DNA of 64,000 nt from Vibrio sp. qd031 (GTDB lineage: Bacteria; Pseudomonadota; Gammaproteobacteria; Enterobacterales; Vibrionaceae): contig NZ_JXQD01000018.1 of assembly GCF_002100145.1 (NCBI RefSeq), forward strand, positions 62,001 to 126,000. Reading direction: 5' to 3'. The notes under the pieces were generated by a model. It did not search any database. It worked only from the letters and a program-made list of their open reading frames with translations, and was not told the DNA's origin. The first letter of the stretch is position 1, and each line of letters begins with the position of its first letter. The position numbers and the translations under genes were made by a program. Positions 36,315 through 46,181 of the stretch are shown one piece after another.

Positions 36315-36464
36315 GAGTAAATAATACGAAAAATGATTCTAGGCATGGTAACACTTACCTGTGAATGACGTCGCGTCGTTTCACATTCTGTAGCACATTT
36401 TTAGAGTCACATAACAGAAACCCCGGCGTATTGTTTGGGCGAGAAGCGCTTTTAGAAACAACCG

Positions 36465-37625
36465 CTAATATCCGGTCATTTCTAGGTAACCCTTACCACT
36501 GTGGCTTCCGGTAAAGCGTACCGGTCCTTCCCAATAAGGAATGGACAGCGTCATTGCCGCATTAGGGTTAAGCGCGGTAACCATGAGGTTGATATCGTGC
36601 TTTGGAATACTCACCTGCCATTGCGTTGGGTGCGCATTGGTTTGGTCTGTAGGAGCAAGAACAATCTCTTCACCGTTTATGGCAAAGCCATTACCTTTTG
36701 CATCCATTATCCGAGCGCTTTTAAATAGATCCCCTTCTTCATTAGGACGCAGTTGGAATAGCACCAAAGTAATGTCGTTAGAAAGGCGTAACGCAAACCA
36801 ATCCCACCCTTGCTGCGAGTCCAACAATATTTGACTACTCCACTCCCTGTCTAGCCACCCTTTACCACTCACCTTGTCAGCAACACCATCGACGATGACC
36901 TCCCCCTCAACATCAATGTAGGGTTGGCTATAGTAGTACGATGCCACAGCACCATCGGCACTTTTTATACTGTACCCTCTATCACCTTGCAGCTGGAATG
37001 GCGCAGCTGATTGTAAACCCAATGAAAAACTAAAATCATCGTTGTGAGGCTTTATCCCAGCACGTTTATGGGTCACTGAGAGCGTTGCAGGGAAAAGCGT
37101 TTCGCTTGTTGACTGCCAGCGCCAGTCGTCTAAATACACGGCAAACGGCTCGCGATCTACGCCCGCTAATTGTGAGTGTGAACGTGACCATTTTTCTGCA
37201 GCATAGTGGGCATCTTGGGTAGTCAAAGCACTATGAGCCATATACACGTGGCGACTATTCCACCCTATATCTGGCTGACTCTCTGCTCGCAGTTGCTCTT
37301 CAGCTTCTGCAAACGTTGCAAAGCGAAATTGCGTCCACTGAACGCCATATTCTCTTCCTGATTCTCCAACAAGGTTAGCGGTTAAATACCACCATTCATG
37401 GCGAAAATCGTCATGAGATTGATGATCCGCTGGAAAACTAAAATCACGTTCGGCGGTAACTTTAGCGTAAGCCTGGATAGGGTTAGACATCATTGCGCCA
37501 AATGAGGGATCATCCGGTGTCGAAGGAGTGTCAGCGTCACACCCACTAAGAGTGAATAGCGACGCGACTGTCAAACACAGTAACAAAACGCTCTTCAAAT
37601 AACAGCCTTGATAGTCATTGATCAC
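36465..37625 (-). CDS. AttH/CrtC-like lipocalin lipoprotein
   Basis: This 386-residue precursor has a GTG start that shares its base with the TAG stop of the permease gene and is preceded by GAGGTG. A lipoprotein signal ends in LSGC (about residue 29). The mature protein has the AttH/carotenoid 1,2-hydratase-like motifs FRHEWWYLTANL, GWLDREWSSQ and WDWFALRL. Proteins of this type are encoded with an ABC exporter in AttEFGH-like operons. Their biochemical role is unsettled, and carotenoid hydratase activity should not be assumed. Confidence 0.87.
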   Translation of the reverse strand: MINDYQGCYLKSVLLLCLTVASLFTLSGCDADTPSTPDDPSFGAMMSNPIQAYAKVTAERDFSFPADHQSHDDFRHEWWYLTANLVGESGREYGVQWTQFRFATFAEAEEQLRAESQPDIGWNSRHVYMAHSALTTQDAHYAAEKWSRSHSQLAGVDREPFAVYLDDWRWQSTSETLFPATLSVTHKRAGIKPHNDDFSFSLGLQSAAPFQLQGDRGYSIKSADGAVASYYYSQPYIDVEGEVIVDGVADKVSGKGWLDREWSSQILLDSQQGWDWFALRLSNDITLVLFQLRPNEEGDLFKSARIMDAKGNGFAINGEEIVLAPTDQTNAHPTQWQVSIPKHDINLMVTALNPNAAMTLSIPYWEGPVRFTGSHSGKGYLEMTGY

Positions 37626-40117
37626 TACAGCACCTCACTTTGTAGATTGGCAAGCAAGGGCCTCTTTGTCTGCTGCAACAGTGGAAAAAGCGTGGCACAA
37701 AAACTTGCCAATAATGTAATACCGATGGTCATCCCTACCTTTGGCCAATCCCACTCAAAAAATAGTGTCCAACCAAAGGCTTGAAGCGTGACATTTTCAG
37801 TCAGCAACTTGCCCAGTACATAGCCAATTGGAATAGCCATTAAGCAAGTGAGTCCAACCAGCAATCCCATTTGCCCGATCAGCATCATGCGCATCGAACG
37901 CCTCTTAACCCCCAAGCAGTATAGCTTTGCTACCGAAGAAACCCGCGATTGCCCAATTAGGTAGCAAGCGGTAAATAACCCTATCGCTGCGACCAACAAT
38001 GTCAGGATGTTGAGCGCTTGCGTTATGGCAAACGTTCGCGAAAAGATCGAAATGGCTAACTGCTTTAAATTCAGTTGATCGATCATTTGATTGTTGGAGA
38101 AACCTAAATCTTGGTTGAGCGCGAGTTTTAATGTGGCTATATCGCCTTCGACACCAACACCTAGACTGGTCGGTACAGGGGTAAATCCATACTGACGCCA
38201 TAATGACGGAGCAATAAGTACCTCGCCTTTAGGGTTACCATAATCGTAAAATATGCCACTAATAGTTAGCGGAACATCATTAAGAAAAGGAAGTGCCAGT
38301 TGATCGCCTACGGTTACATTGAGTTTTACCGACGTTGCCTCGCTAATAAACACGCTTTGATTATCGTAAAAGGACTTCCATGCATCCTTTTGCGAGGACC
38401 TAAACAGAGTGGTTTCGACCATGGTATCTCGGTCCTTGGTACCAACATTTATGGGCAATCCACGATAGTTGGTAGGGAGGTAAGTTTGCGTATAAACCTT
38501 AGACACCTGGGGGTGTGATTCGAGATACTCTAGCACGACGGCATGGTCTTGCTGCACCGAGCCTATATAGAGCTCCGCATGCAGGCGCCCCTCAAGCCAG
38601 TTACGAAGTGTCGATTCAAAGCTCCCAACCAAGGTATTAATGGCAATGTTTGAGCTCACCGCTATTAGCATCGCCATCATCGCAAGTGATAGCGGAGCAA
38701 CCAGCTCTTTTGCCTCAGCAACTGCATAGGAGTTAAGTCCAGAAAAGCCACGAGTTGCTAACCACCGCAAACTAAAATGTAACAGCATTGGCAACATCAG
38801 AGGTGCACCAATGACCATCAAACCAATACTAAATAACGTGACACGGTAGTGATCACTGATACTGATCCCAATAAGCGAACTAACCAGCAGCAGTGACCCA
38901 ATCCAAAACAGCCATGTAAATTGTACAGAGTTCTCGCGAAGCTGATAATAGCCCACCGACCGAGACAGCGGAGTATTGATCATTTTTACAAATTGAGCGC
39001 TGCACGCCACTAATGCCGAAATCAAACTCAGCAGCATCGCTTGGATAAACCAAGCAACCTTCCATTCTCCTGGCAGTAGTGTGGCGCTATAGAGCTGCTC
39101 TAAAGTGATCGCCACCATCGGATGTAACCAATGGCTCAACTGTAAGCCTAAGACAAAACCAATTGCCGAGCCCAGTACAACCAGCAATGTGAGTTCGACT
39201 ACTAATGCACTTAACAGGGTTTTTTTGGCTATGCCGACATGTTGCAGCTGCATAAGCAGCCTGTCGCGTTTAAGTAGGCTATAACGAACGCCGTTATACG
39301 CAATAAAAAACCCAACTAAAAACGCCAGCAAGCTCATAGCAGTAAGATTAAGGTGAAAGCTATCGGTGAGTGCTTGCAGATCATTTCCGCTGTCATTACG
39401 TTGTAGTGTTGCTTGTCCTTCAATCCACTTGTCAATTCCGCTGGGAAGCTCAGTCGTAAATAGCGCTATATAGCTGAGCTCACCTTGCCTGCCTAATAAT
39501 CGCTGGGCTAAGGATATGTCCATTAATATACGATTGCCCAATTCACTCGATTCAGGCAGCGTAACAACCTCAAATTCAATACCATTGACTCGCCACCTAC
39601 CTGCCCTTGCCAGCTCTGCCTGACTGACTAAAACTACGGCCTCACCCGCAAGCATTTTTCCCAACGGTATTTGCTCTGACCAGGTACGATTAAGGCCCGT
39701 CTGCACGTTGTCATCTGAAGCCTGAGGTTGAACACTGGTCAGTGCAGCTAACAGATCACTGCCTTGAATGGTCCAACGTTTGCCTTGGTCATCGGTAACC
39801 ACGCCTTCGATAACCGGTAGCGATAAACTCACACCTTGCTTTCGCAGTCTAAAGTACACCGATTCATCAAATGTTCTTTTACCCGCCATAGGGAGCACTT
39901 GATAACTCGCTCGCGCACTTAACTGCTCGCTACTCTCGCTGTAGCTGCGCTTAGCATTGGCGTTAATCGCTTGAACACCGACAAACAAAGTCACTGCGAG
40001 AGTAATTCCCAACAATATAGCACCCGCCTGTAATGGCGATTGCCGATAGTGTCTAACAAAAATATACAGTGTCGTTATGAACGAGCGAACGTTGCGAGTA
40101 GGAGCCTCATTTAACAT
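37625..40117 (-). CDS. FtsX/MacB-type ABC transporter permease
   Basis: The 830-residue protein starts at ATG 40117 (ribosome-binding site AAGGAAG) and overlaps the ATPase gene by 11 nt. It contains two repeats of the FtsX permease unit: a long periplasmic loop after the first helix, four helices in the middle (about 265-490) and three at the C-terminus. This architecture fits LolE/AttFG-like permeases that move lipids or lipoproteins away from the inner membrane rather than import solutes. It lies between its ATPase gene and the AttH-like lipoprotein gene. Confidence 0.88.
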   Translation of the reverse strand: MLNEAPTRNVRSFITTLYIFVRHYRQSPLQAGAILLGITLAVTLFVGVQAINANAKRSYSESSEQLSARASYQVLPMAGKRTFDESVYFRLRKQGVSLSLPVIEGVVTDDQGKRWTIQGSDLLAALTSVQPQASDDNVQTGLNRTWSEQIPLGKMLAGEAVVLVSQAELARAGRWRVNGIEFEVVTLPESSELGNRILMDISLAQRLLGRQGELSYIALFTTELPSGIDKWIEGQATLQRNDSGNDLQALTDSFHLNLTAMSLLAFLVGFFIAYNGVRYSLLKRDRLLMQLQHVGIAKKTLLSALVVELTLLVVLGSAIGFVLGLQLSHWLHPMVAITLEQLYSATLLPGEWKVAWFIQAMLLSLISALVACSAQFVKMINTPLSRSVGYYQLRENSVQFTWLFWIGSLLLVSSLIGISISDHYRVTLFSIGLMVIGAPLMLPMLLHFSLRWLATRGFSGLNSYAVAEAKELVAPLSLAMMAMLIAVSSNIAINTLVGSFESTLRNWLEGRLHAELYIGSVQQDHAVVLEYLESHPQVSKVYTQTYLPTNYRGLPINVGTKDRDTMVETTLFRSSQKDAWKSFYDNQSVFISEATSVKLNVTVGDQLALPFLNDVPLTISGIFYDYGNPKGEVLIAPSLWRQYGFTPVPTSLGVGVEGDIATLKLALNQDLGFSNNQMIDQLNLKQLAISIFSRTFAITQALNILTLLVAAIGLFTACYLIGQSRVSSVAKLYCLGVKRRSMRMMLIGQMGLLVGLTCLMAIPIGYVLGKLLTENVTLQAFGWTLFFEWDWPKVGMTIGITLLASFCATLFPLLQQTKRPLLANLQSEVL

Positions 40118-40814
40118 GCAGACTTCCTTTCTCCAGATGGTATTGCTGCTGCATGAAATCGGCACATTGTTGGCTATGGGTGACTAACAAAACCGCACTG
40201 TTAGACTGATGCGCCAAGCCGCTAATGAGTGACATCACTTCAAGGCCGGATTGCTCATCCAAGTTACCTGTCGGCTCATCCGCCAAAAGCAGCGCCGGTT
40301 TATGAGACAGCGCCCGAGCGATCGCCACTCGTTGCTGCTGACCACCAGACAAATTAGACACATGGCGATGTAATAGCGTGTCTAACCCTAGTTTGTCGCA
40401 CAGATGATCACACCAATCGTCCCACTTTCGGCCATTTAGTTGCAATGAAAAAGCAATGTTTTGTTTTACGTTTAACGGCGTAAGCAGGTTGAACTGCTGA
40501 AAGATGACGCCCAAGTGACGCAGTCGAAAATCACTCCAGCGGTCGTCATTCCATCGTTGTACTGATTGATTCAGTAATGTCAGCTGACCCGAGTCTATGG
40601 GCTCAAAACCCGCGATGAGATTAAGTAAGGTACTTTTACCACTGCCGCTCGCGCCCGTAAGCGCGACGCTTTGACCTTGCGATAGGCGAAAATCGACAGA
40701 CTCAAACACTTGATGACGTTGATCGCCATCTTCAAACGCTTTGCTGACGTTTGATAAATTGGCGACAAAGGACTCGCTGGGTGATTGGTGATCGTTCGGC
40801 TCATCGTGCAACAT
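40107..40814 (-). CDS. LolD/MacB-type ABC transporter ATP-binding protein
   Basis: The protein has 235 residues. Walker A is GASGSGKST (54-62), the signature is LSGGQQQRVAIARAL and Walker B is LLLADEPTGNLDE. The EPTGNLD string is typical of the LolD/MacB/FtsE group that works with FtsX-fold permeases. It is the first gene of a three-gene AttEFGH-like operon. It starts 78 bp after the DMT transporter gene, with a nested palindrome in that gap. Confidence 0.92.
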   Translation of the reverse strand: MLHDEPNDHQSPSESFVANLSNVSKAFEDGDQRHQVFESVDFRLSQGQSVALTGASGSGKSTLLNLIAGFEPIDSGQLTLLNQSVQRWNDDRWSDFRLRHLGVIFQQFNLLTPLNVKQNIAFSLQLNGRKWDDWCDHLCDKLGLDTLLHRHVSNLSGGQQQRVAIARALSHKPALLLADEPTGNLDEQSGLEVMSLISGLAHQSNSAVLLVTHSQQCADFMQQQYHLEKGSLHVK

Positions 40815-40836
40815 CTCATCTCCGCGAAGGTTTTTT

Positions 40837-40872
40837 GTATACGGTATTTTCTATAGCAACTATAGCGTATAC
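40837..40872. promoter_or_regulatory. Nested palindromic operator candidate before the ABC operon
   Basis: An outer repeat GTATACG (40837-40843) and CGTATAC (40866-40872) encloses an inner repeat CTATAG-CAA-CTATAG (40851-40865). The array is 23-58 bp upstream of the ATPase gene start and contains TATAGT/TATAGA strings that could be -10 elements, so a repressor binding here would block transcription. The regulator is unknown. Confidence 0.4.
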
Positions 40873-40892
40873 GTTACCCACTGCTGATGAGA

Positions 40893-41783
40893 TTAGTTTC
40901 TGTTTTTCCAAAATAAATTGACTAATGCACCAGATACGATCAAACCGCCGCCTATGATTGTCCATATCGTTGGCAACTCTCCAAATATCACCACCCCTAA
41001 CAATGCAGAGAATACAATTTGGATATAAGAATACGCAGAGGCTTTGCCCGCGGCTTCCGTTTGCATGGCTTTGGTCAGACCCAACTGTCCAACTTGAGTG
41101 AAGATTCCCACCAGCACTAGCATGAGTGTGATTAGTGCACTGGGCATCACAAAATCATCGCCAATGGCAAACAGCGATACTGGCAGGGCCACAAGTGGGA
41201 AGTAGAATATGATAACCGAAGGATCTTCGGTACGACTCAGTTTTCGAACAATCACATAGGCAACTGAGCTACCTAAAGCGCCCAATAGGGCTACCCACAC
41301 ACTAAACAGGGGTAAGTCAGCGGCTATGCTGCTATCCCAGTTAGGATAAACCATGACCGCGACCCCAATAATAGATAGACAAATCGACATGAGTGTAGAT
41401 GCTTGTATCGACTCTTTTAAAAATAGATACGCGATCACTGCGGTAAACAGTGGATGAACATATTGCAAAATCGTCGCTTCTGCCAAGGGCAGCGTTGTCA
41501 CCGCGTAATAGACACAAAACAAAGCCAATGTGCCCACCAAACCTCGTGCAAACAGCAGTGGACGGTTGTTCCCCCACACTGACAAGCCTTTTCGTTTCAC
41601 ATCCATATAACTTAGGACGAAAGAAACAAGAGCACGAGCGGCAACAATCTCAAAAACAGGGATGCCATATTCGCTGACGTATTTTACCGTCGCAGACATA
41701 AGCGCAAACCCAAGTGCGGAGATCAACATATAATGAACGCCGCGCGGAACAAAAGCCGAGGCAACAGGTTTTGAGGGAGTCAT
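40893..41783 (-). CDS. EamA/DMT-superfamily transporter
   Basis: This 296-residue protein has ten predicted membrane helices in two EamA repeats (LISALGFALMSATVKYVSEYG and the C-terminal ALLGVVIFGELPTIWTIIGGGLIVSG). It probably exports or exchanges a small metabolite, but substrates of this group cannot be read from the sequence. It is in the same direction as the ABC operon, but is separated from it by a candidate operator and is likely to be transcribed separately. Confidence 0.88.
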   Translation of the reverse strand: MTPSKPVASAFVPRGVHYMLISALGFALMSATVKYVSEYGIPVFEIVAARALVSFVLSYMDVKRKGLSVWGNNRPLLFARGLVGTLALFCVYYAVTTLPLAEATILQYVHPLFTAVIAYLFLKESIQASTLMSICLSIIGVAVMVYPNWDSSIAADLPLFSVWVALLGALGSSVAYVIVRKLSRTEDPSVIIFYFPLVALPVSLFAIGDDFVMPSALITLMLVLVGIFTQVGQLGLTKAMQTEAAGKASAYSYIQIVFSALLGVVIFGELPTIWTIIGGGLIVSGALVNLFWKNRN

Positions 41784-42107
41784 GAATTAAAGCGTCTCGC
41801 AAAGTCGTACGTTTGTCAGCCAAAGCTAGGCTAATAGAGAGAGGCTCATATTAACACAGTGCGCTACGTCACACACATAAGTTGTCCTTGAACACCACAA
41901 CGCCCCTTTTCTAAATCCTTCTAAGCCTATAAAAATAAAAAGATATTTATAATTGAGAGCTTGAACCATACTTGTCATTCAAAGTTTAAATGATTCTTAT
42001 TTATGGGATGTTAGTACATTAATTACGCTCTATTATGCTGAGTTCACATTTGCATATTAAAAACAAAAGACATAAAAGCATCGAACTTTTATGTGTGGAG
42101 AAGAGTA
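41784..42107. other. Intergenic region between divergent genes
   Basis: This 324 bp AT-rich region must hold the promoters of the DMT transporter gene (leftward) and the OmpA-family gene (rightward). A weak CRP-like string AGTGC-N6-TCACA at 41858-41873 was noticed. I see no further gene, RNA or repeat. Confidence 0.35.
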
Positions 42108-43214
42108 ATGGTTAGGTATTCACGCAAACAACGATCTCATTTAGGGCTAATGTTTTTGGCAGGAGCTGCGACTTTCTTGTCATTCCAAGGTGTGGCCAAG
42201 ACAACACCACAAGATCATCCTGCCTTTGACCCTATGCCTGGTGCTGTCATTAAAGATTATGATGCCGTGGACTATGAAGTCGCCACCCTAATTTTAAGCA
42301 AACCTTACGAGAAAAATAATCGAGCCTACGCTGACGAAACGCTCGAGCTTGAAGGTAAGCTCACTCACATTCATTATATTCTGCCTAAAAAGTATTCCAG
42401 TCTCCAAACATTTCGAAATTATCAAAAACTCGCTAAACGACAAGGGATGGACGTTTTATATACTTGTGAACGAACATGTTATAGAGGCAATCTCGGTGAC
42501 TTTGATGAACTGATCCAAAATCATCGAGGTGTGTATTTAAACGGCAGTGAAGAGATTCAATATTTTGCAGCGCAAAAAGGTAATTTATACCTTTCACTGT
42601 TTGTCAATGTGATGCAGCAGCGTACCCACGTTTGGCAATTTGTTATCGAGGCTGGAGAAGTAAACGACGACCTCTTATCCCCAATGGCGTACGAACTGCA
42701 AGCTAGCGGCAGTATCGACCTTTACGGCATTTACTTTGACTCGGGTAAATCAACTTTAAAAGCGGAATCAAGCAGTGAACTGGCAGAGCTTGCTGAGGTG
42801 TTACAACAATTCCCAGACTTAAACATTGAAATCATTGGTCACACCGATAGTAATGGCTCAAGCTTAGCTAATGAAAAATTATCGTTAAAACGCGCGCAAG
42901 CCGTCAGAAAGCAGCTTAATGTCCAACACGCTGTCGCCTCAAATCGTTTACAAGCCGAAGGTCTTGGGGAATCAATGCCTGTTGCGGATAACTCAACTAA
43001 GGAAGGGCGCGCTAAAAATCGACGCGTTGAAATAGTGGCGATCAACCCAGAAGTATTGTCACCTAACGCCGCTATTGTCCATCAAGATGCGCTGCATAAC
43101 AGTGCTGACACAATACCAGAGGACAAAGAAGCCGAAGGTAGCGAATTTGATGAATTAGTCGAAAATGTAGAGAAAGCCAGTAAGCTTGGGAACGCACTAA
43201 AAAGCTTCTTTTAG
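42108..43214 (+). CDS. OmpA-family protein with N-terminal DUF4892-like domain
   Basis: The 368-residue precursor starts at ATG 42108 after GGAGAAGAG. The frame opens 15 nt earlier. A signal peptide ends near GVAKT (about residue 30). Residues of about 35-190 form a domain resembling DUF4892 (AVIKDYDAVDYEVATLILSK). The OmpA C-terminal peptidoglycan-binding domain follows, with YFDSGKSTLK, IIGHTDSNGS and LSLKRAQAVR, then GRAKNRRVEI. It probably tethers the envelope to peptidoglycan. An acidic tail of about 50 residues follows the OmpA domain. A strong bidirectional terminator lies just after the stop. Confidence 0.88.
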   Translation: MVRYSRKQRSHLGLMFLAGAATFLSFQGVAKTTPQDHPAFDPMPGAVIKDYDAVDYEVATLILSKPYEKNNRAYADETLELEGKLTHIHYILPKKYSSLQTFRNYQKLAKRQGMDVLYTCERTCYRGNLGDFDELIQNHRGVYLNGSEEIQYFAAQKGNLYLSLFVNVMQQRTHVWQFVIEAGEVNDDLLSPMAYELQASGSIDLYGIYFDSGKSTLKAESSSELAELAEVLQQFPDLNIEIIGHTDSNGSSLANEKLSLKRAQAVRKQLNVQHAVASNRLQAEGLGESMPVADNSTKEGRAKNRRVEIVAINPEVLSPNAAIVHQDALHNSADTIPEDKEAEGSEFDELVENVEKASKLGNALKSFF

Positions 43215-43215
43215 G

Positions 43216-43246
43216 AAAAAATGGGTAGCTTGAGCTACCTATTTTT
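43216..43246. terminator. Bidirectional rho-independent terminator
   Basis: The stem GGTAGCT-TG-AGCTACC (43224-43239) is flanked by an A-run on the left and a T-run on the right, so it can end both the OmpA-family transcript and the convergent GGDEF-EAL transcript. Confidence 0.88.
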
Positions 43247-45676
43247 CTATTTGACGGTTTGTGTATGCTCTGCAAGCAGAGCTTCCGCATCACTGACCTG
43301 TAACGGTTTAGCGAATACATACCCTTGAGCCAAAAAACACCCTTTAGACAGTAGATAGCTCACTTGGTCGTGCTCTTCAACACCTTCCGCTAACACTTTC
43401 ATACCCAGCGCCTGCCCCATAAGGATGATAGCATTTGCGATAGCGTTACTGTCGGTGTCATGAGGCGTATCCATAACAAACGAGCGATCTATCTTGAGCT
43501 TATCGATGGGTAATTTCTTCAAATATGACATCGACGAGTATCCAGTACCAAAATCGTCTAACGCAATTTGAATACCAAGTTGATGCAAACCATTGAGGTC
43601 ATCGATGATTTTTTCGGTATTGGTCGACGTAAAACTCTCAGTAACTTCTAGCTCTAGGTACTGCCCTGGTAATTGGTGCTTGAGCAAAACCTGGTCAACC
43701 TGCGAAACAAAATCTTGATGCAACATTTGACGGCCTGCAACGTTAACCGCGACGCGGCCAAACTCATAACCTTGTTCAAGCCAAGTTTTCGCCTGTTTAA
43801 CCGCTTCTTCAAGCACCCATAACCCAATAGGTACAATCAAGCCCGAACTTTCAGCAATCGGTATAAACTCAGAAGGTGAAATTAAACCGTGTTTGGGGTG
43901 ATTCCAACGCAGCAGCGCTTCAAAACCAGACACCTTATTGGTTTGCATATCAAACTGAGGCTGATACACCAAATGGAATTGGGTATCTTCAATCGCCTCA
44001 ACCAGTGCACTCTGAATTCGCAATTGCGATACCGACCCTTGCAGTATCTCGGGATCATAAAAAGCAAAGTCATTTCGACCATTTTGCTTAGCAACAAACT
44101 TTGCCGAGTCGGCGTTTCTCATTAGCTCTGCCGGAGAAATACCATCTTTTGGATAGATCGCGATGCCAAAGCTTGAGGTGAGTCGAATGGATTCGTGGTT
44201 AAGCACCTGTACAGGTGACAGCAACTTACTTTGGATCTCACTGATAACCTTTACGATATCATCTCGCTCTGACACCCCAGGGAGCAATACCATAAATTCA
44301 TCGCCACTGACTCTTGCAATATAGCTACCAGCGGGTGTGGCCTTTTTAATGCGACTTGCAACCTCTTGTAGGACCAAGTCACCACCAGCATGTCCGATTA
44401 GATCATTAACTAGCTTAAAGTTATCCAAATCTAATTGAATTAGCGTGAACAGATTATTGTGAGCGTGGTACTGCTCGATGCAAAGCTCAATCAATTCAAT
44501 GAGCTTGTTTCTATTGGGCAAAGACGTCACTGGGTCAACTTCTACAAGGTGTTTAAGCCTTTTTTCGTCTTCCTTACGCTGCGATACATCTTCAAACACG
44601 CACAAAAAATGAGGAGGCTGAGAGCTATCTTTATGGCTGATTAGGTTAATGGTAGTTTGTTGATAATAGAGAGTGCCGTCTTTACGACGGTTAATAAACT
44701 CACCTTGCCACGTCCCTTTGCCATTTAATGTGGTCCACATTCTTCGATAGAATGCATCATCTTGGTGCCCTGACGCTAAAATGCGTGGGTTACAACCGAT
44801 GACATTATCGACGGTATAACCAGTGATCTCACTAAATGCAGCATTCACATCAATGATGCGATTTTCGCTGTCAGTGATCATCAACGCTTCTTTGGTTTTA
44901 TCCAATAAAGAGCGTGCCATATCCAGTTTATCCAGAGCAAACTTACGCTCTGAGACATTACGTGTCATGCCGACTACACCAAGTAATTGTCCATGACTGT
45001 CTTTAATAGGAGCCTTTATTGTTTCCAACCAATTTGGATCATTACCATTTTCTGAACGGTAACACTCATCAACCACCATCTGTTCGTCACGATCTACAAC
45101 CATTTTGTCCATGCGCAAAAACGTTTCAACAACGCTCTCATCGAACACTTCATGATCTCGCTTGCCTATAATTTCTTCTACAGTGAGCCCCCATGCATTT
45201 TCAACAGCATTGTTGCAGTAGGTGTATTCGCCCTGATTGTTTTTGACCCAGACGTGATCATTAAGGCTGTTAATAAAGTCTATGAGATCAATTTCTGGCT
45301 CATTTTCTTGACTGCTACAAAAACTGATTTCGATGGTGGAAATAAGTTTGTTTAAGCTAATTCGCTGAGAGTCATTGAGCGGCTCTTCCGAGGAAACGGC
45401 TAAATCAATCTTTGCTCCACATGGCGCAATCGTTTGCAGAACACTAACAAAAGAAAGGTGCTCGGTGTGAGCATTAGTTAAGGGTGCAGGGAAATCGGCC
45501 GCAAATTGTTGCAATAGACGTTGTAGGAATTGGCCGTTGGAACTGTCCAACTGCACGGGAGCATTATTTTTATAGGAAACAAAGACAGCGATTGTTGTTT
45601 GAGTCACAGTCTCACTATGTAATATATATTTTAGCCATTGTCTGAGCGTTGATCGAGAAACCGATAAACTGGTCAT
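43247..45676 (-). CDS. PAS-PAS-GGDEF-EAL cyclic-di-GMP enzyme
   Basis: The protein has 809 residues and no membrane segment. Order: an unassigned N-terminal domain (1-130), PAS 1 (about 135-245), PAS 2 (about 258-370), GGDEF (about 375-545) and EAL (about 555-805). The GGDEF signature reads SGDEF (457-461), which may weaken cyclase activity. The EAL signature EALLRW (586-591) and DDFGTGYSS loop are intact, so phosphodiesterase activity is likely. It could connect environmental sensing to c-di-GMP control of the exopolysaccharide or motility, an inference only. It is monocistronic. Confidence 0.93.
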   Translation of the reverse strand: MTSLSVSRSTLRQWLKYILHSETVTQTTIAVFVSYKNNAPVQLDSSNGQFLQRLLQQFAADFPAPLTNAHTEHLSFVSVLQTIAPCGAKIDLAVSSEEPLNDSQRISLNKLISTIEISFCSSQENEPEIDLIDFINSLNDHVWVKNNQGEYTYCNNAVENAWGLTVEEIIGKRDHEVFDESVVETFLRMDKMVVDRDEQMVVDECYRSENGNDPNWLETIKAPIKDSHGQLLGVVGMTRNVSERKFALDKLDMARSLLDKTKEALMITDSENRIIDVNAAFSEITGYTVDNVIGCNPRILASGHQDDAFYRRMWTTLNGKGTWQGEFINRRKDGTLYYQQTTINLISHKDSSQPPHFLCVFEDVSQRKEDEKRLKHLVEVDPVTSLPNRNKLIELIELCIEQYHAHNNLFTLIQLDLDNFKLVNDLIGHAGGDLVLQEVASRIKKATPAGSYIARVSGDEFMVLLPGVSERDDIVKVISEIQSKLLSPVQVLNHESIRLTSSFGIAIYPKDGISPAELMRNADSAKFVAKQNGRNDFAFYDPEILQGSVSQLRIQSALVEAIEDTQFHLVYQPQFDMQTNKVSGFEALLRWNHPKHGLISPSEFIPIAESSGLIVPIGLWVLEEAVKQAKTWLEQGYEFGRVAVNVAGRQMLHQDFVSQVDQVLLKHQLPGQYLELEVTESFTSTNTEKIIDDLNGLHQLGIQIALDDFGTGYSSMSYLKKLPIDKLKIDRSFVMDTPHDTDSNAIANAIILMGQALGMKVLAEGVEEHDQVSYLLSKGCFLAQGYVFAKPLQVSDAEALLAEHTQTVK

Positions 45677-46130
45677 TATTTATACTTCTATCTATTTATA
45701 GTGAGTAACACAGCACCCTTCGACTGGGCTCAGCGTCCTAGTATTCCATGCTGAAAACTGCGGCTAACTAAGTGGAACTTCCTCACCACGAATAAAGCTA
45801 TTATTCTATAGTTTCGCGGGGATACTACTCTCAACTGGAGATTTTTCAATCAAAAAAGTATCTAAACTTTACGATATATTGAAAGTTTTGCGACGGCTAC
45901 CACAAGCGCCAACCACACTTTTACCATCACACATGCTGTTAAGTTAACACTTTACCTCAGTGATCTGCAATTCTGTTATTACAGTTAGCTGAAGAATTGT
46001 ATCGACGTCGCTATGACCAAACGGTTATTTCCATTCAAATTTTTGACCAACTTGGTGCAATTGCACTCTCAACTGCGTGCTAGGGGAACCAATAGCACAA
46101 CAAATCCCACATTAAAACAATGACTTAATT
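45677..46130. other. Intergenic region between divergent genes
   Basis: This stretch holds the promoter of the GGDEF-EAL gene on the minus strand. A 39-codon plus-strand fragment around 45967-46084 (containing ELYRRRYDQTVIS) could be a gene remnant, but I cannot assign it. No repeat or RNA was recognised. Confidence 0.3.
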
Positions 46131-46147
46131 GTGGCACAGCTTATGCT
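46131..46147 (+). promoter_or_regulatory. Candidate sigma-54 promoter of the 46182 gene
   Basis: GTGGCACAGCTTATGCT has GG and GC 10 bases apart and an exact TGGCAC box. The downstream box is ATGCT instead of TTGCW. A start of transcription near 46158 leaves about 24 nt before the ATG, with GAGGAG as ribosome-binding site. Confidence 0.6.
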
Positions 46148-46181
46148 AACCATTAAGTAGTTGTAAAAACGAGGAGTTACT

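Noticed and set aside
41858..41873. CRP site between the DMT transporter and OmpA-family gene
   Set aside because: Only 8 of 10 half-site bases match with no promoter box in register, so it is mentioned only as weak.
43224..43239. Operator for the OmpA-family or GGDEF-EAL gene
   Set aside because: The short stem with A and T runs on either side and its position between convergent gene ends fit a bidirectional terminator better.
45967..46084. 39-codon fragment with ELYRRRYDQTVIS as a possible gene remnant
   Set aside because: No family could be named and it has no start signal, so it is only noted as uncertain.
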